From Roseococcus thiosulfatophilus (GTDB lineage: Bacteria > Pseudomonadota > Alphaproteobacteria > Acetobacterales > Acetobacteraceae), in the NCBI RefSeq assembly GCF_017311575.1, contig NZ_JAFFQY010000011.1:310001-374000 (forward strand): a stretch of 64,000 nt of DNA, written 5' to 3'. The first letter of the stretch is position 1. The number at the start of each line of letters is the position of its first letter. The notes beneath the pieces were generated by a model that was not told the origin of the DNA, did no database searches, and saw only the letters and a program-made list of their open reading frames with translations. Made by a program: the position numbers and the translations under genes. Of the stretch, positions 49,920 through 58,168 are shown piece by piece.

Positions 49920-52740
49920 GCTGATCCAGCACCGCCGCGCGCTGGGCCTCGCCCGCGCCGGCGGTGGGCGGGGCCAGCAGCCGGCAGCCGGCAATCAGGG
50001 CGGCCTCGCCGCCGGCGGGGGCGGCGGTCAGCAGCGCGTCGGAGGGGGTCAGCGCGGCCGGGCCCTCGGCGGGCGGCAGGCCGGACAGGGAGAGCTTCTC
50101 CCAGGCCCAGCCATGGTCGGTGACGAAGCCGCCGGGGCCGAGGCGGCAGGGCTCCGGCCGGAAGCGCCCCGCCCCCTCGCGCAGCAGGGCGAGCAGGCCC
50201 GGCTCGAAGCCGGGGGCGGCGGTGTCCAGCCACAGCCGGGGCCGGCGCGCCCCGGTCCAGGCACGCGCGATGGCGACGCCGCCCGCCGCCGCATCCTCGG
50301 CCGAGAGCGGCAGCTCCGCCGCCCAGCGCGTCACGTCATGGCCGCCGGCGCCGGGACCGAAGAGATAGGCCTCCTCGATGTGCTGCCGGTGCCGCCTTCC
50401 CACATCCTCCGGCGCCAGGGCGGCCTGCGCCCAGGCGCGGCCCGCCTGCCCCAGGGCCTCCCGCGCCTCGCGCGAGGCAAGCAGGCGGCCGATGGCCTCG
50501 GCCAGCTCCGTCTCGGTGAAGTTGTCGGGGATGACCTGGCAGGCCTCCTCCGGCAGTTCCGCCATGGCGCCATGGGCGTTGACCACGACGGGCAGCCCCG
50601 CCATCAGCGCATCCTTCACCGCGCCCGAGGTCTCGCCCGTGCTGTCGGCGCGCAGCTGCACGGCGAGGTCGGCCGCGGCCAGCCAGCGGCGGTAGTCGCG
50701 CAGCGGCAGGCGCCCCGTGACCATGACGCGCGAGGCAAGGTTCAGCCGCCGCGCCACGTCGCTGATGCGCTGGTCCAGCGCATCCTGCGCGCCGCCCACG
50801 AAGACCAGCCGGGCCTCGGGAAATTGCGTGGCGATGCGGGCGAAGGCGGCCAGCAGTTCGAGCGGCCCCTTCCGGACCGTGACGAGGCCGAAGGCGGCGA
50901 CGACCAGCGCCCCGCGCCCGACGCCCAGCAGCCGCCGCGCCCGCGGCGCGGTGGGCAGGGCCGGCCCCGCGCGCAGATGCGGCAGCACCCGCACATGCCG
51001 GGTGGCCTCCGCCCCGTATTCCTCGAGCAGGCGGCGCCGCGCATGGGCGGAATGGACCAGCACGCCGAGCGCCTGGGCCAGCACGCCCGCGCTGCCCGCG
51101 CCGGGCTGGCCGGCCAGGGCGGCGGGGTAGCCTTCCTCCTCCACCCGCCGGGCCAGCGCGGACTCGCGCTCGGCGCGGTCGGTCAGCATCCAGTTGCGGA
51201 GGTCGGTCAGCACGGGGTCGTGCAGCGTCACCATGCCGGGGTGGCGCGGCAGCAGGCGGCGCAGGGTGGAGGCGTGCAGCGCGTTGTTGCCCACCTGGTA
51301 GAGGATGCGGTCGAAGCGCGCGCCCTCGGCCAGGAACTCGGTCTCCGGCATCCAGGGGAAGCGGCCGCGCAGCGCGCCCTCGGGCGGGGTGTCGGAAACG
51401 AGCGTCACGGCGTAGTGCGGCGCCAGCGCGGGGGCGAGTTCCGCCGTGTAGTCCGCGATGCCGGTGGGCGCGGGCGGCAGGGGCGCCACCAGCGCCAGGC
51501 GCGGGCGCGGCAGCGGGCGCCAATAGCCGCGCCGCGCGCCCATGGCATCCAGCGCCGGCCAGGCGCGGGCGGCGGCGGCGTCCCAGCTGAACTCCCGCGC
51601 GCGGCGCAGCCCATAGGCGCGCATCTCGGCCAGGCGGTCGGGATCACGGAGCAGCGCCTCGATCATGCGGGCCAGGGCGGGCGCATCCTCGGGGTCGAAC
51701 AGCGCGTCGGCGCGGCCCATCACCTCCGGCATGGCGGAGAGGTTGCTCGCGATCACGGGCGCGCCGCAGGCCATGGCCTCCATCAGCGGCAGGCCCAGCC
51801 CCTCGGCCAGCGAGGGAAAGACCAGCAGGGCGCATTGCGCGTAGAGGCCGGGCAGGTCCGCCTCGGCCACGAAGGGCAGCGTGATGACCTCGCGGGGCGT
51901 CAGGCCGCGCGCCTCGGCCATGGCGCGCAGGTGCGGCGGGTTCACATGGCCGATGGCGAGCGGGTGGCGCGCGCGCAGCGCCGGCGGCAGCAGGGCCAGC
52001 GCGTCCAGCAGCACGGCCTCGTTCTTGCGCGGGTCGCCCGCCCCCAGGAAGAGCAGGTAGTCGGGCGGCAGGCCGTAGCGCGCGGGCAGGCCGGGGTCCG
52101 GCACCTCGGGCGGCACGAAGTGGGGCTCGACGCCGCCGCCCAGCACCGTCAGGCGCTCATGCGGCTTGCGAAGGTGCCGCAGCGCCTCCTCCCGCGTGGC
52201 CTCGGAGAGGCAGAGCAGCGTCTCCGCCTGCGCCACCTCGTCCAGCGCGCGGAAATACCAGGGCAGCAGCCCCGCCTCGCGCCACAGCCCGTCCAGATAC
52301 ATGGGCCTGAGCGAGAGCGGGATGAGGTCATAGAGCACCGCCGCCGTGTGCGGGCGTTGCAGGCTGGCGGGCCAGGTGGTGACGGCCTCGTCGCGCCAGC
52401 CCTCGAAGACCGAGCCCACCAGCAGCAGGTCCGGCGTCGCGTCGTGCACCGCCTCGGCGCGCAACAGTTCCGCCAGCCGCCGGCGGGGCGATTGCGGGTT
52501 GTCGCCCGCGGCACAGCCCGCGGGGGGGGTGAAGAGGTGCAGCGCCTCGCGCCCCAGGATGGGCGTGAACTCCTCCACCAGCCTCGCGGCGGATTCGCGC
52601 AGCCTGGCATTGAGCAGCAGGTGCAGCTCCCGCCCGCCGCGCGCGCGGGCCATGCCATGCGCGAGGCCCCGCAGGTAGCGCCCCACGCCCGAGGAACGCG
52701 ACGCCCCCTGCGCGCCCTGCATGTCGAGCAGCACGCGCAT
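49909..52740 (-). CDS. Double GT4 glycosyltransferase
   Basis: A 943-residue cytoplasmic protein with two GT-B modules in tandem. Module one (about 1-400) starts MRVLLDMQGAQGASRSSGVG and has the donor-binding EGLGLPLMEAMACGAPVIAS. Module two (about 415-790) has FGLVTVRKGPLELLAAFARI and ETSGAVKDALMAGLPVVVNA, in which the usual E-x7-E region is altered. A C-terminal extension of about 140 residues has no recognised fold. It starts 2 bp after the stop of another large glycosyltransferase, so the two form an operon. A role in a heteropolysaccharide or O-antigen chain is likely, but substrates are unknown. Confidence 0.85.
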   Translation of the reverse strand: MRVLLDMQGAQGASRSSGVGRYLRGLAHGMARARGGRELHLLLNARLRESAARLVEEFTPILGREALHLFTPPAGCAAGDNPQSPRRRLAELLRAEAVHDATPDLLLVGSVFEGWRDEAVTTWPASLQRPHTAAVLYDLIPLSLRPMYLDGLWREAGLLPWYFRALDEVAQAETLLCLSEATREEALRHLRKPHERLTVLGGGVEPHFVPPEVPDPGLPARYGLPPDYLLFLGAGDPRKNEAVLLDALALLPPALRARHPLAIGHVNPPHLRAMAEARGLTPREVITLPFVAEADLPGLYAQCALLVFPSLAEGLGLPLMEAMACGAPVIASNLSAMPEVMGRADALFDPEDAPALARMIEALLRDPDRLAEMRAYGLRRAREFSWDAAAARAWPALDAMGARRGYWRPLPRPRLALVAPLPPAPTGIADYTAELAPALAPHYAVTLVSDTPPEGALRGRFPWMPETEFLAEGARFDRILYQVGNNALHASTLRRLLPRHPGMVTLHDPVLTDLRNWMLTDRAERESALARRVEEEGYPAALAGQPGAGSAGVLAQALGVLVHSAHARRRLLEEYGAEATRHVRVLPHLRAGPALPTAPRARRLLGVGRGALVVAAFGLVTVRKGPLELLAAFARIATQFPEARLVFVGGAQDALDQRISDVARRLNLASRVMVTGRLPLRDYRRWLAAADLAVQLRADSTGETSGAVKDALMAGLPVVVNAHGAMAELPEEACQVIPDNFTETELAEAIGRLLASREAREALGQAGRAWAQAALAPEDVGRRHRQHIEEAYLFGPGAGGHDVTRWAAELPLSAEDAAAGGVAIARAWTGARRPRLWLDTAAPGFEPGLLALLREGAGRFRPEPCRLGPGGFVTDHGWAWEKLSLSGLPPAEGPAALTPSDALLTAAPAGGEAALIAGCRLLAPPTAGAGEAQRAAVLDQLTD

Positions 52741-52742
52741 GG

Positions 52743-55619
52743 TCAGGTGCGACGCGCGCCGGCGAGGCGCAGGGCGGCCCGGCCCGCCTCGCCGCCCGGC
52801 AGGGGCGCCGCGCCGGCGCCGCGCTGCAGCCGCGCCTCGATCTGCGCGATACGCTCGGCGCCCGAGAGGCCGAGCCCCTCGCCGCCCGTCATCAGCAGGC
52901 CTTCCAGCAGGGCAAGCCGGCCCTCCGTGTCATTCTCCGCGGCCCATTGCAGCCCCACGAGGCGCAGCGGCGGCACCCCGCCCTCGGCCATGGAGAGGCG
53001 CAGCCGGACAAGGCCCCCCTCGCCCGCCTCCACGCGCTGCGGGAGAATGAGGGGCCCGCCCCCGTGTGGCAGCGGCAATTCGCCCTCCGCATGGCGCAGC
53101 ACCCCGCCCGCGCCGGGCTGGACCGCGAGGTGCAGCAGCACGCGCAGCCCCTCGCCCGCCTCCACCCCCTCGGCGGCGAAGGCGATGACGGGCGCGAGCG
53201 AGATGGGCTGCACCCCCACCATGTCGGGCGAAAGGTCCCACCCCTCGGCCAGCATGGCGGCCCAGGCGGGATTCTCGGCGAGCGGGCCGAGCTGGATGCA
53301 GCGCCGGGGCGGCAGGCGCGCGGCACCCGGGGCCACCGCCGTCACCTCGCGCAATGCCACCCGGATGGGACGCGGGTCCGGGTGGCCGGGCGGCGGTTCC
53401 AGCGGGCCGTCCAGCACGAGGCCGATCTGGTGCGTGCCGGCGGGCAGGTCCAGCACCGCCGCCGCCTCCTGCCCCGGCATCAGGCCGAACCAGCGGGGCT
53501 GGGCGCCCTCGGCGAAGGCGCCCAGGCGGTTCATCTCGGCCCAGGGGCGCGCGGCCAGGCGCAGCAGCAGGGTGGCGGGCGCGTCCAGCGTCACCTCCAG
53601 GCAGCCATGGGCGCCGAGCAGGGGCGCGCCGCCCTCCTCGGGCGGTTCGAAGCCCGCGCCCAGCAGCATGCAGGCGGGGGCGCCTTGGCTCAGCACCCAG
53701 CGCTCGCCGGGGGCGAGGCGCGGCGGCGTGGGCGTCTCGCGCTGCGGGGGCGGGGCGGCGGTGAGTTCGGCCATGCCCGCCAGGAAATCGGCCGAGACCT
53801 CGGCCCAGCTGCGCGCGCGGAAGCCCTCGCGGATGCGCGCCTCGGCGGCGGCGAGTGCCGCGCGGTCGGTGACGAAATGGCGCACGCGTTCCGCGATGGC
53901 GCGCGGGCTGTAGGCGTCAATGGGTTCGGCGAAGCCCGCGCCGGCCTCGGGCGTGGCGCCCTCGGGGCTGGCCAGGCAGAGCTTGCCCAGCGCCAGCGAT
54001 TCGCCCACCGGCAACCCCCAGCCCTCGGTGAAGGAGGGGAAGATGGAGAACAGGCAGCCGCGATACAGCGCGTCCAGCTCGGGGTCCGAGATGCCATGGA
54101 CGATGCGGATGCGCCCATCGAGGTAGCGGGTGGATTCGAGCTGCGCCATCAGGTCGTCCACCCGCCAGCCGGGCCGCCCCACGATGACCAGCGACGGCGG
54201 CTCGAACCCCTCGGCCAGCAGCAGGCGCCAGGCCTGGAACAGCGCCAGGTGGTTCTTCCGCGCCTCGATGGTCGAGACGGAGAGGATGTAGTCCTGCCCG
54301 CGCAGCCCCTCCAGCGCGGAGGGCCAGGCCTCGCCCGTCTCCGGCAGGGCCGCGTTCATGCGGTGCGCGAGCGGCACGGGCCGGATGGGAATGGCGGGCG
54401 CGCCCAGCTCCTGCAGGGCGCGCCGCAGCTCGCGCGCCGTGTATTCGCTGATGGTCAGCGCGAAGTCCCAGAGCTGGGCGCCCTCCGCCAGGCCCTGGCG
54501 GAAGGCCAGCACCGTGCCCTCGCTGGTGTATTCGGGGTGGGTCGCGGGGATCAGGTCATAGACCAGCACGCCGATGCGGATGCCCGCCGCGCGCAGCCGC
54601 GCCAGCGCGGCCGGCGCCCCGGTCCAGAACCAGAAGGCACCCAGGATGACGAAGTGCCGCGCGGCCGTGAGGTCGGTGGGGCGGGCGCGGTCATGGGCCG
54701 CCTCCACCAGGGCGCGGGCGCGGTCGGGGTCGTGCCGCTCGGCCAGGCAATAGGTCAGGATGGCGCGAAGGTCCGCCACCTCCAGCGTCCAGAGCGGGCC
54801 CATGCGCTCGGCCAGCACCACGAAGCGCGCCTCGGCGGCCGCCACGGGGTCGGCCAGGATGCCCTCGGCGAGGCCGAGCTGCACGCGCTGGATGCCCGTC
54901 GCGCGGCCAGTCTGGCGCACGAGGCTGAGCAGGTCCGTGACATCGTAGAGGGTGGCGCCGGGGGCGGCCGCACCGGAGGAGGGCGGCGGCGCGCCGGTGG
55001 TGCGGCGGGCGAGCTGCCAGTGGCGCCGGTCGGGCTGGGCCGCCCAGCAGGCCAGCGCGGCCTCGCGCGCCAGCAGGTGCTCATGCGCAGCCAGCGCCGC
55101 CTCGGCCAGGGCACGGCGGGCCTCGCGGTCCTCGGGCGCGGCCTCGGCGGCGCGCTGGGCGGCGACGAGGGCCTCGCGCTCCACAACCCGCGCCACGGGG
55201 GCGGGGCGGAACAGGCCGCGTGGGGCGTCGGCCTCCGGCTCCGGGCGCAGCGCGCGCAGCTCCGTCGCCGCGTGGTTGACGGGGGCGAGGCGGGCCGAAA
55301 GGTCGTAGGCCTCGGTCGCCTCCACCAGCCGGCCTTGCAGCTTCAGCACATGGCCGAGGTGCAGGGGGGCGTCGTGGTCGTCGGGGCGCAGCCGCATGGC
55401 CTCGCGATAGGCGGCCTCGGCGCGGGCATGCTCGCCGCCCTCCTTCTCGGCATGGCCGAGCTGGACCCAGACGGGGGCATCCTGCGGCCTGTCCTGCAGG
55501 TAGCGGCGGTAGCGCTGCGCGGCCTGCGCCCAGCGCCCGGCGTCACGCGCCGCATCGGCCTCGCGCAGCGCCCGCAGGGCCGGGCGCAGGCGCCAACGCC
55601 GCAGTGCGCGGACGATCAC
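52743..55619 (-). CDS. TPR-glycosyltransferase (GT4) protein
   Basis: About 958 residues. Residues from 20 to 120 form TPR-like helices (AAQRYRRYLQDRPQDAPVWV, then AEAAYREAMRLRPDDHDAPL). A GT4-type transferase follows, with GVLVYDLIPATHPEYTS, VSTIEARKNHLALFQAWRLL, the donor loop FPSFTEGWGLPVGESLALG and ASPEGATPE. The last 300 residues are beta-rich and unassigned. The start is uncertain. In-frame ATGs lie at 55709 and 55775, but codons between 55620 and 55709 are unlike the rest of the gene. The GTG at 55619 is preferred and would be coupled to a tiny reading frame at 55616-55678 behind a strong GGAGGTGAAG site. Likely surface-glycan assembly. Confidence 0.8.
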   Translation of the reverse strand: MIVRALRRWRLRPALRALREADAARDAGRWAQAAQRYRRYLQDRPQDAPVWVQLGHAEKEGGEHARAEAAYREAMRLRPDDHDAPLHLGHVLKLQGRLVEATEAYDLSARLAPVNHAATELRALRPEPEADAPRGLFRPAPVARVVEREALVAAQRAAEAAPEDREARRALAEAALAAHEHLLAREAALACWAAQPDRRHWQLARRTTGAPPPSSGAAAPGATLYDVTDLLSLVRQTGRATGIQRVQLGLAEGILADPVAAAEARFVVLAERMGPLWTLEVADLRAILTYCLAERHDPDRARALVEAAHDRARPTDLTAARHFVILGAFWFWTGAPAALARLRAAGIRIGVLVYDLIPATHPEYTSEGTVLAFRQGLAEGAQLWDFALTISEYTARELRRALQELGAPAIPIRPVPLAHRMNAALPETGEAWPSALEGLRGQDYILSVSTIEARKNHLALFQAWRLLLAEGFEPPSLVIVGRPGWRVDDLMAQLESTRYLDGRIRIVHGISDPELDALYRGCLFSIFPSFTEGWGLPVGESLALGKLCLASPEGATPEAGAGFAEPIDAYSPRAIAERVRHFVTDRAALAAAEARIREGFRARSWAEVSADFLAGMAELTAAPPPQRETPTPPRLAPGERWVLSQGAPACMLLGAGFEPPEEGGAPLLGAHGCLEVTLDAPATLLLRLAARPWAEMNRLGAFAEGAQPRWFGLMPGQEAAAVLDLPAGTHQIGLVLDGPLEPPPGHPDPRPIRVALREVTAVAPGAARLPPRRCIQLGPLAENPAWAAMLAEGWDLSPDMVGVQPISLAPVIAFAAEGVEAGEGLRVLLHLAVQPGAGGVLRHAEGELPLPHGGGPLILPQRVEAGEGGLVRLRLSMAEGGVPPLRLVGLQWAAENDTEGRLALLEGLLMTGGEGLGLSGAERIAQIEARLQRGAGAAPLPGGEAGRAALRLAGARRT

Positions 55620-55678
55620 GCCGGCATCGCCCGCGAGGGACGGCCGGGCTGCGGTTGCGTGGCATTGGGCACAGGCAT
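55616..55678 (-). CDS. Possible 20-codon leader ORF upstream of the TPR-glycosyltransferase
   Basis: ATG to TGA encoding MPVPNATQPQPGRPSRAMPA, preceded by the best ribosome site in the region (GGAGGTGAAGCGGAAG). Its stop overlaps the proposed GTG start of the glycosyltransferase gene (GTGA). It may be a translational-coupling leader; alternatively the site serves a longer in-frame start. Confidence 0.3.
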   Translation of the reverse strand: MPVPNATQPQPGRPSRAMPA

Positions 55679-55790
55679 CTTCCGCTTCACCTCCGGCTGA
55701 CCCCTGCATTCCAGCGCGGGGCGCAGCCGTCAAGGCTTCGCGGGCGTTCCGCGCGCGGAGAGGCGAATCACGCACGCGGAAAAAGACTTG

Positions 55791-55836
55791 CGTGATCCGC
55801 GCGCGCGGATCACGCCGGGCGCAACATCACGCCCGG
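55791..55836. terminator. Perfect 24-bp palindrome plus hairpin after ilvE
   Basis: Bases 55791-55814 are a perfect palindrome (half-site CGTGATCCGCGC). It is followed at once by CCGGGCG-CAACATCA-CGCCCGG at 55815-55836, which overlaps the ilvE stop codon. Together they form two stacked hairpins at the ilvE 3' end. The GTGATC/GATCAC arms recall the dispersed palindromes. Confidence 0.6.
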
Positions 55837-56705
55837 TTGTTCACCGTGGCCTCGTAGTCCTTCATCAGCGTCTCGGTGATGCTGCCCGGCGTGAAGTCCT
55901 GCGTGCCGATGCGGCGGATGGGCGTCACCTCGGCGGCCGTGCCGGCCAGGAAGGCCTCGGTGGCGCGGGGCAGTTCCTCGGGCTTGATGACGCGCTCCAC
56001 CACCTTCATCTGCCGCTTGCGGGCGAGGCCCATGACGGTGCGCCGCGTGATGCCGTCCAGGAAGCAGGTGGGCGTCGGGGTGTGGATCTCGCCGTCGAAG
56101 ACGAAGAAGGCGTTGGCGCCGGTGGCCTCCGCGATGTCGCCCTTCCAGTCGAGCATCATGGCGTCGTCCGCGCCCTCATCCATGGCGGCGTGCTTGCTCA
56201 TGGTGCCGATCATGTAGAGGCCGGTGGCCTTCGACGCGGTGGGCGCCGTCTCGGGGTGCGGGCGGCGCCACTTGGCCCAGGCCAGGTTCACGCCCTTCAT
56301 GCGCTGCTCCACGCCGAAATAGGCGCCCCATTCCCAGACGGCGATGGCCATGTGGACCTTCGTGGCCTGCGCGGCCACGCCCATCTCCTCCGCGCCGCGC
56401 CAGGCGATGGGGCGCACATAGGCGTTGGTGAGGCCGTTCTTCGCCACCGTCTCCTGGCAGGCCGCGTCAATCTGCTCCACGCTCCAGGGAATCTCGAAGC
56501 CCAGGATGCGGCCGGAGTTGATGAGGCGTTCGCTGTGCTCGCGCAGCTTGAAGATCTGCCCGCCATAGGCGCGCTCGCCCTCGAAGACGGCGGAGGCGTA
56601 GTGCAGCCCGTGCGTCAGGACGTGCAGCTTGGCGTCCCGCCAGGGGCGGAACTCGCCATTCCACCAGATGAAGCCGTCACGGTCGTCATAGGGAACCAGG
56701 GCCAC
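55827..56705 (-). CDS. ilvE: Branched-chain amino acid aminotransferase
   Basis: A 292-residue fold-type IV PLP enzyme that makes valine, leucine and isoleucine from their 2-oxoacids. Landmarks are HGLHYASAVFEGERAYGG, YVRPIAWRGAEEMGV, the PLP lysine K159 in APTASKATGLYMIG, and IAEATGANAFFVFDGEIHTP followed by FLDGITRRTVMGLAR. Length and motifs match IlvE and not D-alanine transaminase or aminodeoxychorismate lyase. It is divergent from the MarR-response regulator-kinase operon, an arrangement seen in other alphaproteobacteria as far as I recall. Transcription should end at the palindrome cluster overlapping its stop codon. Confidence 0.94.
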   Translation of the reverse strand: MALVPYDDRDGFIWWNGEFRPWRDAKLHVLTHGLHYASAVFEGERAYGGQIFKLREHSERLINSGRILGFEIPWSVEQIDAACQETVAKNGLTNAYVRPIAWRGAEEMGVAAQATKVHMAIAVWEWGAYFGVEQRMKGVNLAWAKWRRPHPETAPTASKATGLYMIGTMSKHAAMDEGADDAMMLDWKGDIAEATGANAFFVFDGEIHTPTPTCFLDGITRRTVMGLARKRQMKVVERVIKPEELPRATEAFLAGTAAEVTPIRRIGTQDFTPGSITETLMKDYEATVNNRA

Positions 56706-56790
56706 GGGCGTTTCTCCACGCTTGTTGGCACATTGCGCTTGCGCCGTGGTGGATGTTCGGAAAGGAATGCCCGGACACCTTGCGGCGCAG

Positions 56791-56805
56791 CATCATTGCG
56801 TGATG
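56791..56805. promoter_or_regulatory. Candidate operator in the ilvE/marR divergent promoter
   Basis: CATCA-TTGCG-TGATG is a perfect 5-bp-arm palindrome, 70 bp before the MarR gene. It is flanked by a direct repeat ATGTTCGGAAA (56753-56763) and ATGTCCGGAAA (56821-56831), 68 bp apart. These are suitable targets for the MarR protein or the response regulator encoded downstream (inference). Confidence 0.4.
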
Positions 56806-56874
56806 CCCCTTGCTTCTAGAATGTCCGGAAAAAATGTGTCAATGAACCTGACCGAAAAGAGGAGCATGGCAGCC

Positions 56875-57462
56875 ATGCCGGACCGCCCCCCCAGCCTGCA
56901 CCAGGACGTGATGCGCCCGGACAGCGCGCCGGCGCGCAGCCTGCTGTTCCTGCGCGAGGAGGAGCTCCGTCTTGCCCAGGACCTGCTCTATTTCGGCTAT
57001 CGCGATTTCACGGCCGGGGCGGACCGCATCCTGGCGCAGCTCGACATGGGGCGGGCGCACCACCGCGTGCTGCACTTCGTGGGCCGCGCGCCGGGGATGA
57101 AGGTGGGCGAGCTGCTGGCGATCCTCTCCATCACCAAGCAATCCCTCGGCCGCGTGCTGCAGCCCCTCATTGACCAGGGCTATGTCCACCAGGCGCCCGG
57201 CCTGAAGGACAAGCGCCAGCGCCTGCTGCGCCTGACGCCGCAGGGCGAGGCGCTGGAACGCCGCCTCTTCGACGCCCAGCGCGAATGGGTGCTGCGCGCC
57301 TATCGCGAGGCCGGGCCCGAGGCGGTGGAGGGCTTCCGCCGCGTCATGCGCGGGCTGATGGGCCCCGAGGCCCGCACGCAGTTCGAGGCGCTGGAACGCG
57401 CGGCGGCCCCGGGCCGCACCACCCCGGCCTTCGCGCCCATGCCCGCCCGCCGGAGCGCCTGA
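56875..57462 (+). CDS. MarR-family transcriptional regulator (PetP-like)
   Basis: About 195 residues. The winged helix covers HHRVLHFVGRAPGMKVGELL, ILSITKQSLGRVLQPLIDQG and LKDKRQRLLRLTPQGEALER, with dimerisation helices at each end. MarR proteins bind palindromes and usually repress until a ligand or oxidant releases them. Two starts are possible: 56866 lies only one base from AGGAG, so 56875 (spacing 10) is preferred. The response regulator starts 4 bp after its stop. The MarR/response-regulator pair resembles PetP-PetR of Rhodobacter, where PetR is needed for cytochrome bc1 expression; this link is from memory and tentative. Confidence 0.85.
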   Translation: MPDRPPSLHQDVMRPDSAPARSLLFLREEELRLAQDLLYFGYRDFTAGADRILAQLDMGRAHHRVLHFVGRAPGMKVGELLAILSITKQSLGRVLQPLIDQGYVHQAPGLKDKRQRLLRLTPQGEALERRLFDAQREWVLRAYREAGPEAVEGFRRVMRGLMGPEARTQFEALERAAAPGRTTPAFAPMPARRSA

Positions 57463-57466
57463 CGCC

Positions 57467-58168
57467 ATGGCCGAGCCCGCCGCCGACATCCTGGTCGTGG
57501 ACGATGACGCCAGGCTGCGCGCCCTGCTGCAACGCTTCCTGGCCGAGCAGGGCCACCGCGTGGCGGGTGCGGCCGATGCCGCCGCCGCGCGCGCCGCGCT
57601 CGCCAGCATGGAGTTCGACCTGCTGGTGGTGGACGTGATGATGCCGGGGGAGACGGGCCTCGAATTCGTCGAAGCCCTGCGCCGCGAGGGGCGCGACACG
57701 CCGGTGCTGATGCTGACCGCCCGCGGCGACCCCGATGACCGCGTGGCGGGCTTCGAGCACGGCGCCGACGACTACCTGGCCAAGCCCTTCGACCCGCGCG
57801 AACTCGCTTTGCGAATCCGCACCATCCTGCGCCGCGCCCAGCCCGCCGCCCCGGCCGCCGCACCGCTCGGCCTCGTGCAGCTCGGCGAGCGCTGGTTCGA
57901 CGCGGAGCGCGCGGAACTCCGCACCCCCGAGGGCGTGCTGCGCCTGACGGGCGGCGAGACGGCGCTGCTGACGGCCCTGGCCCGCCGCGCCGGCGAGGTG
58001 CTCTCGCGCGAGGACATCGCGGCCGCGCTCGGCACCCCCGATGCCGGCGAACGCAGCGTGGACGTGCAGGTGACGCGCCTGCGCCGCAAGATCGAGGCCG
58101 ACCCGCGCGAGCCGCGCTTCCTGCACACCATCCGCCACCGCGGCTACGTCCTGCGGCCCGGGCCGTGA
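57467..58168 (+). CDS. OmpR-family response regulator (PetR-like)
   Basis: A 233-residue regulator. The receiver domain has the acidic pair in ILVVDDD, phosphoacceptor D56 in LLVVDVMMPG, a threonine in LTARGDPDDR and K106 in YLAKPFDP. The C-terminal winged helix (LTGGETALLTALARRAGEVL through VDVQVTRLRRKIE to TIRHRGYVL) is of OmpR/PhoB type. It overlaps the kinase gene by GTGA and follows the MarR gene by 4 bp, so the three are one operon. It should be phosphorylated by the adjacent kinase; target genes are unknown. Confidence 0.93.
   Translation: MAEPAADILVVDDDARLRALLQRFLAEQGHRVAGAADAAAARAALASMEFDLLVVDVMMPGETGLEFVEALRREGRDTPVLMLTARGDPDDRVAGFEHGADDYLAKPFDPRELALRIRTILRRAQPAAPAAAPLGLVQLGERWFDAERAELRTPEGVLRLTGGETALLTALARRAGEVLSREDIAAALGTPDAGERSVDVQVTRLRRKIEADPREPRFLHTIRHRGYVLRPGP

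Noticed and set aside
50113-53913. Very long plus-strand frame opposite the glycosyltransferases
   Set aside because: Antisense shadow; Gly/Ala/Arg/Gln-rich translation with no domain, whereas the minus strand has clear GT4 motifs.
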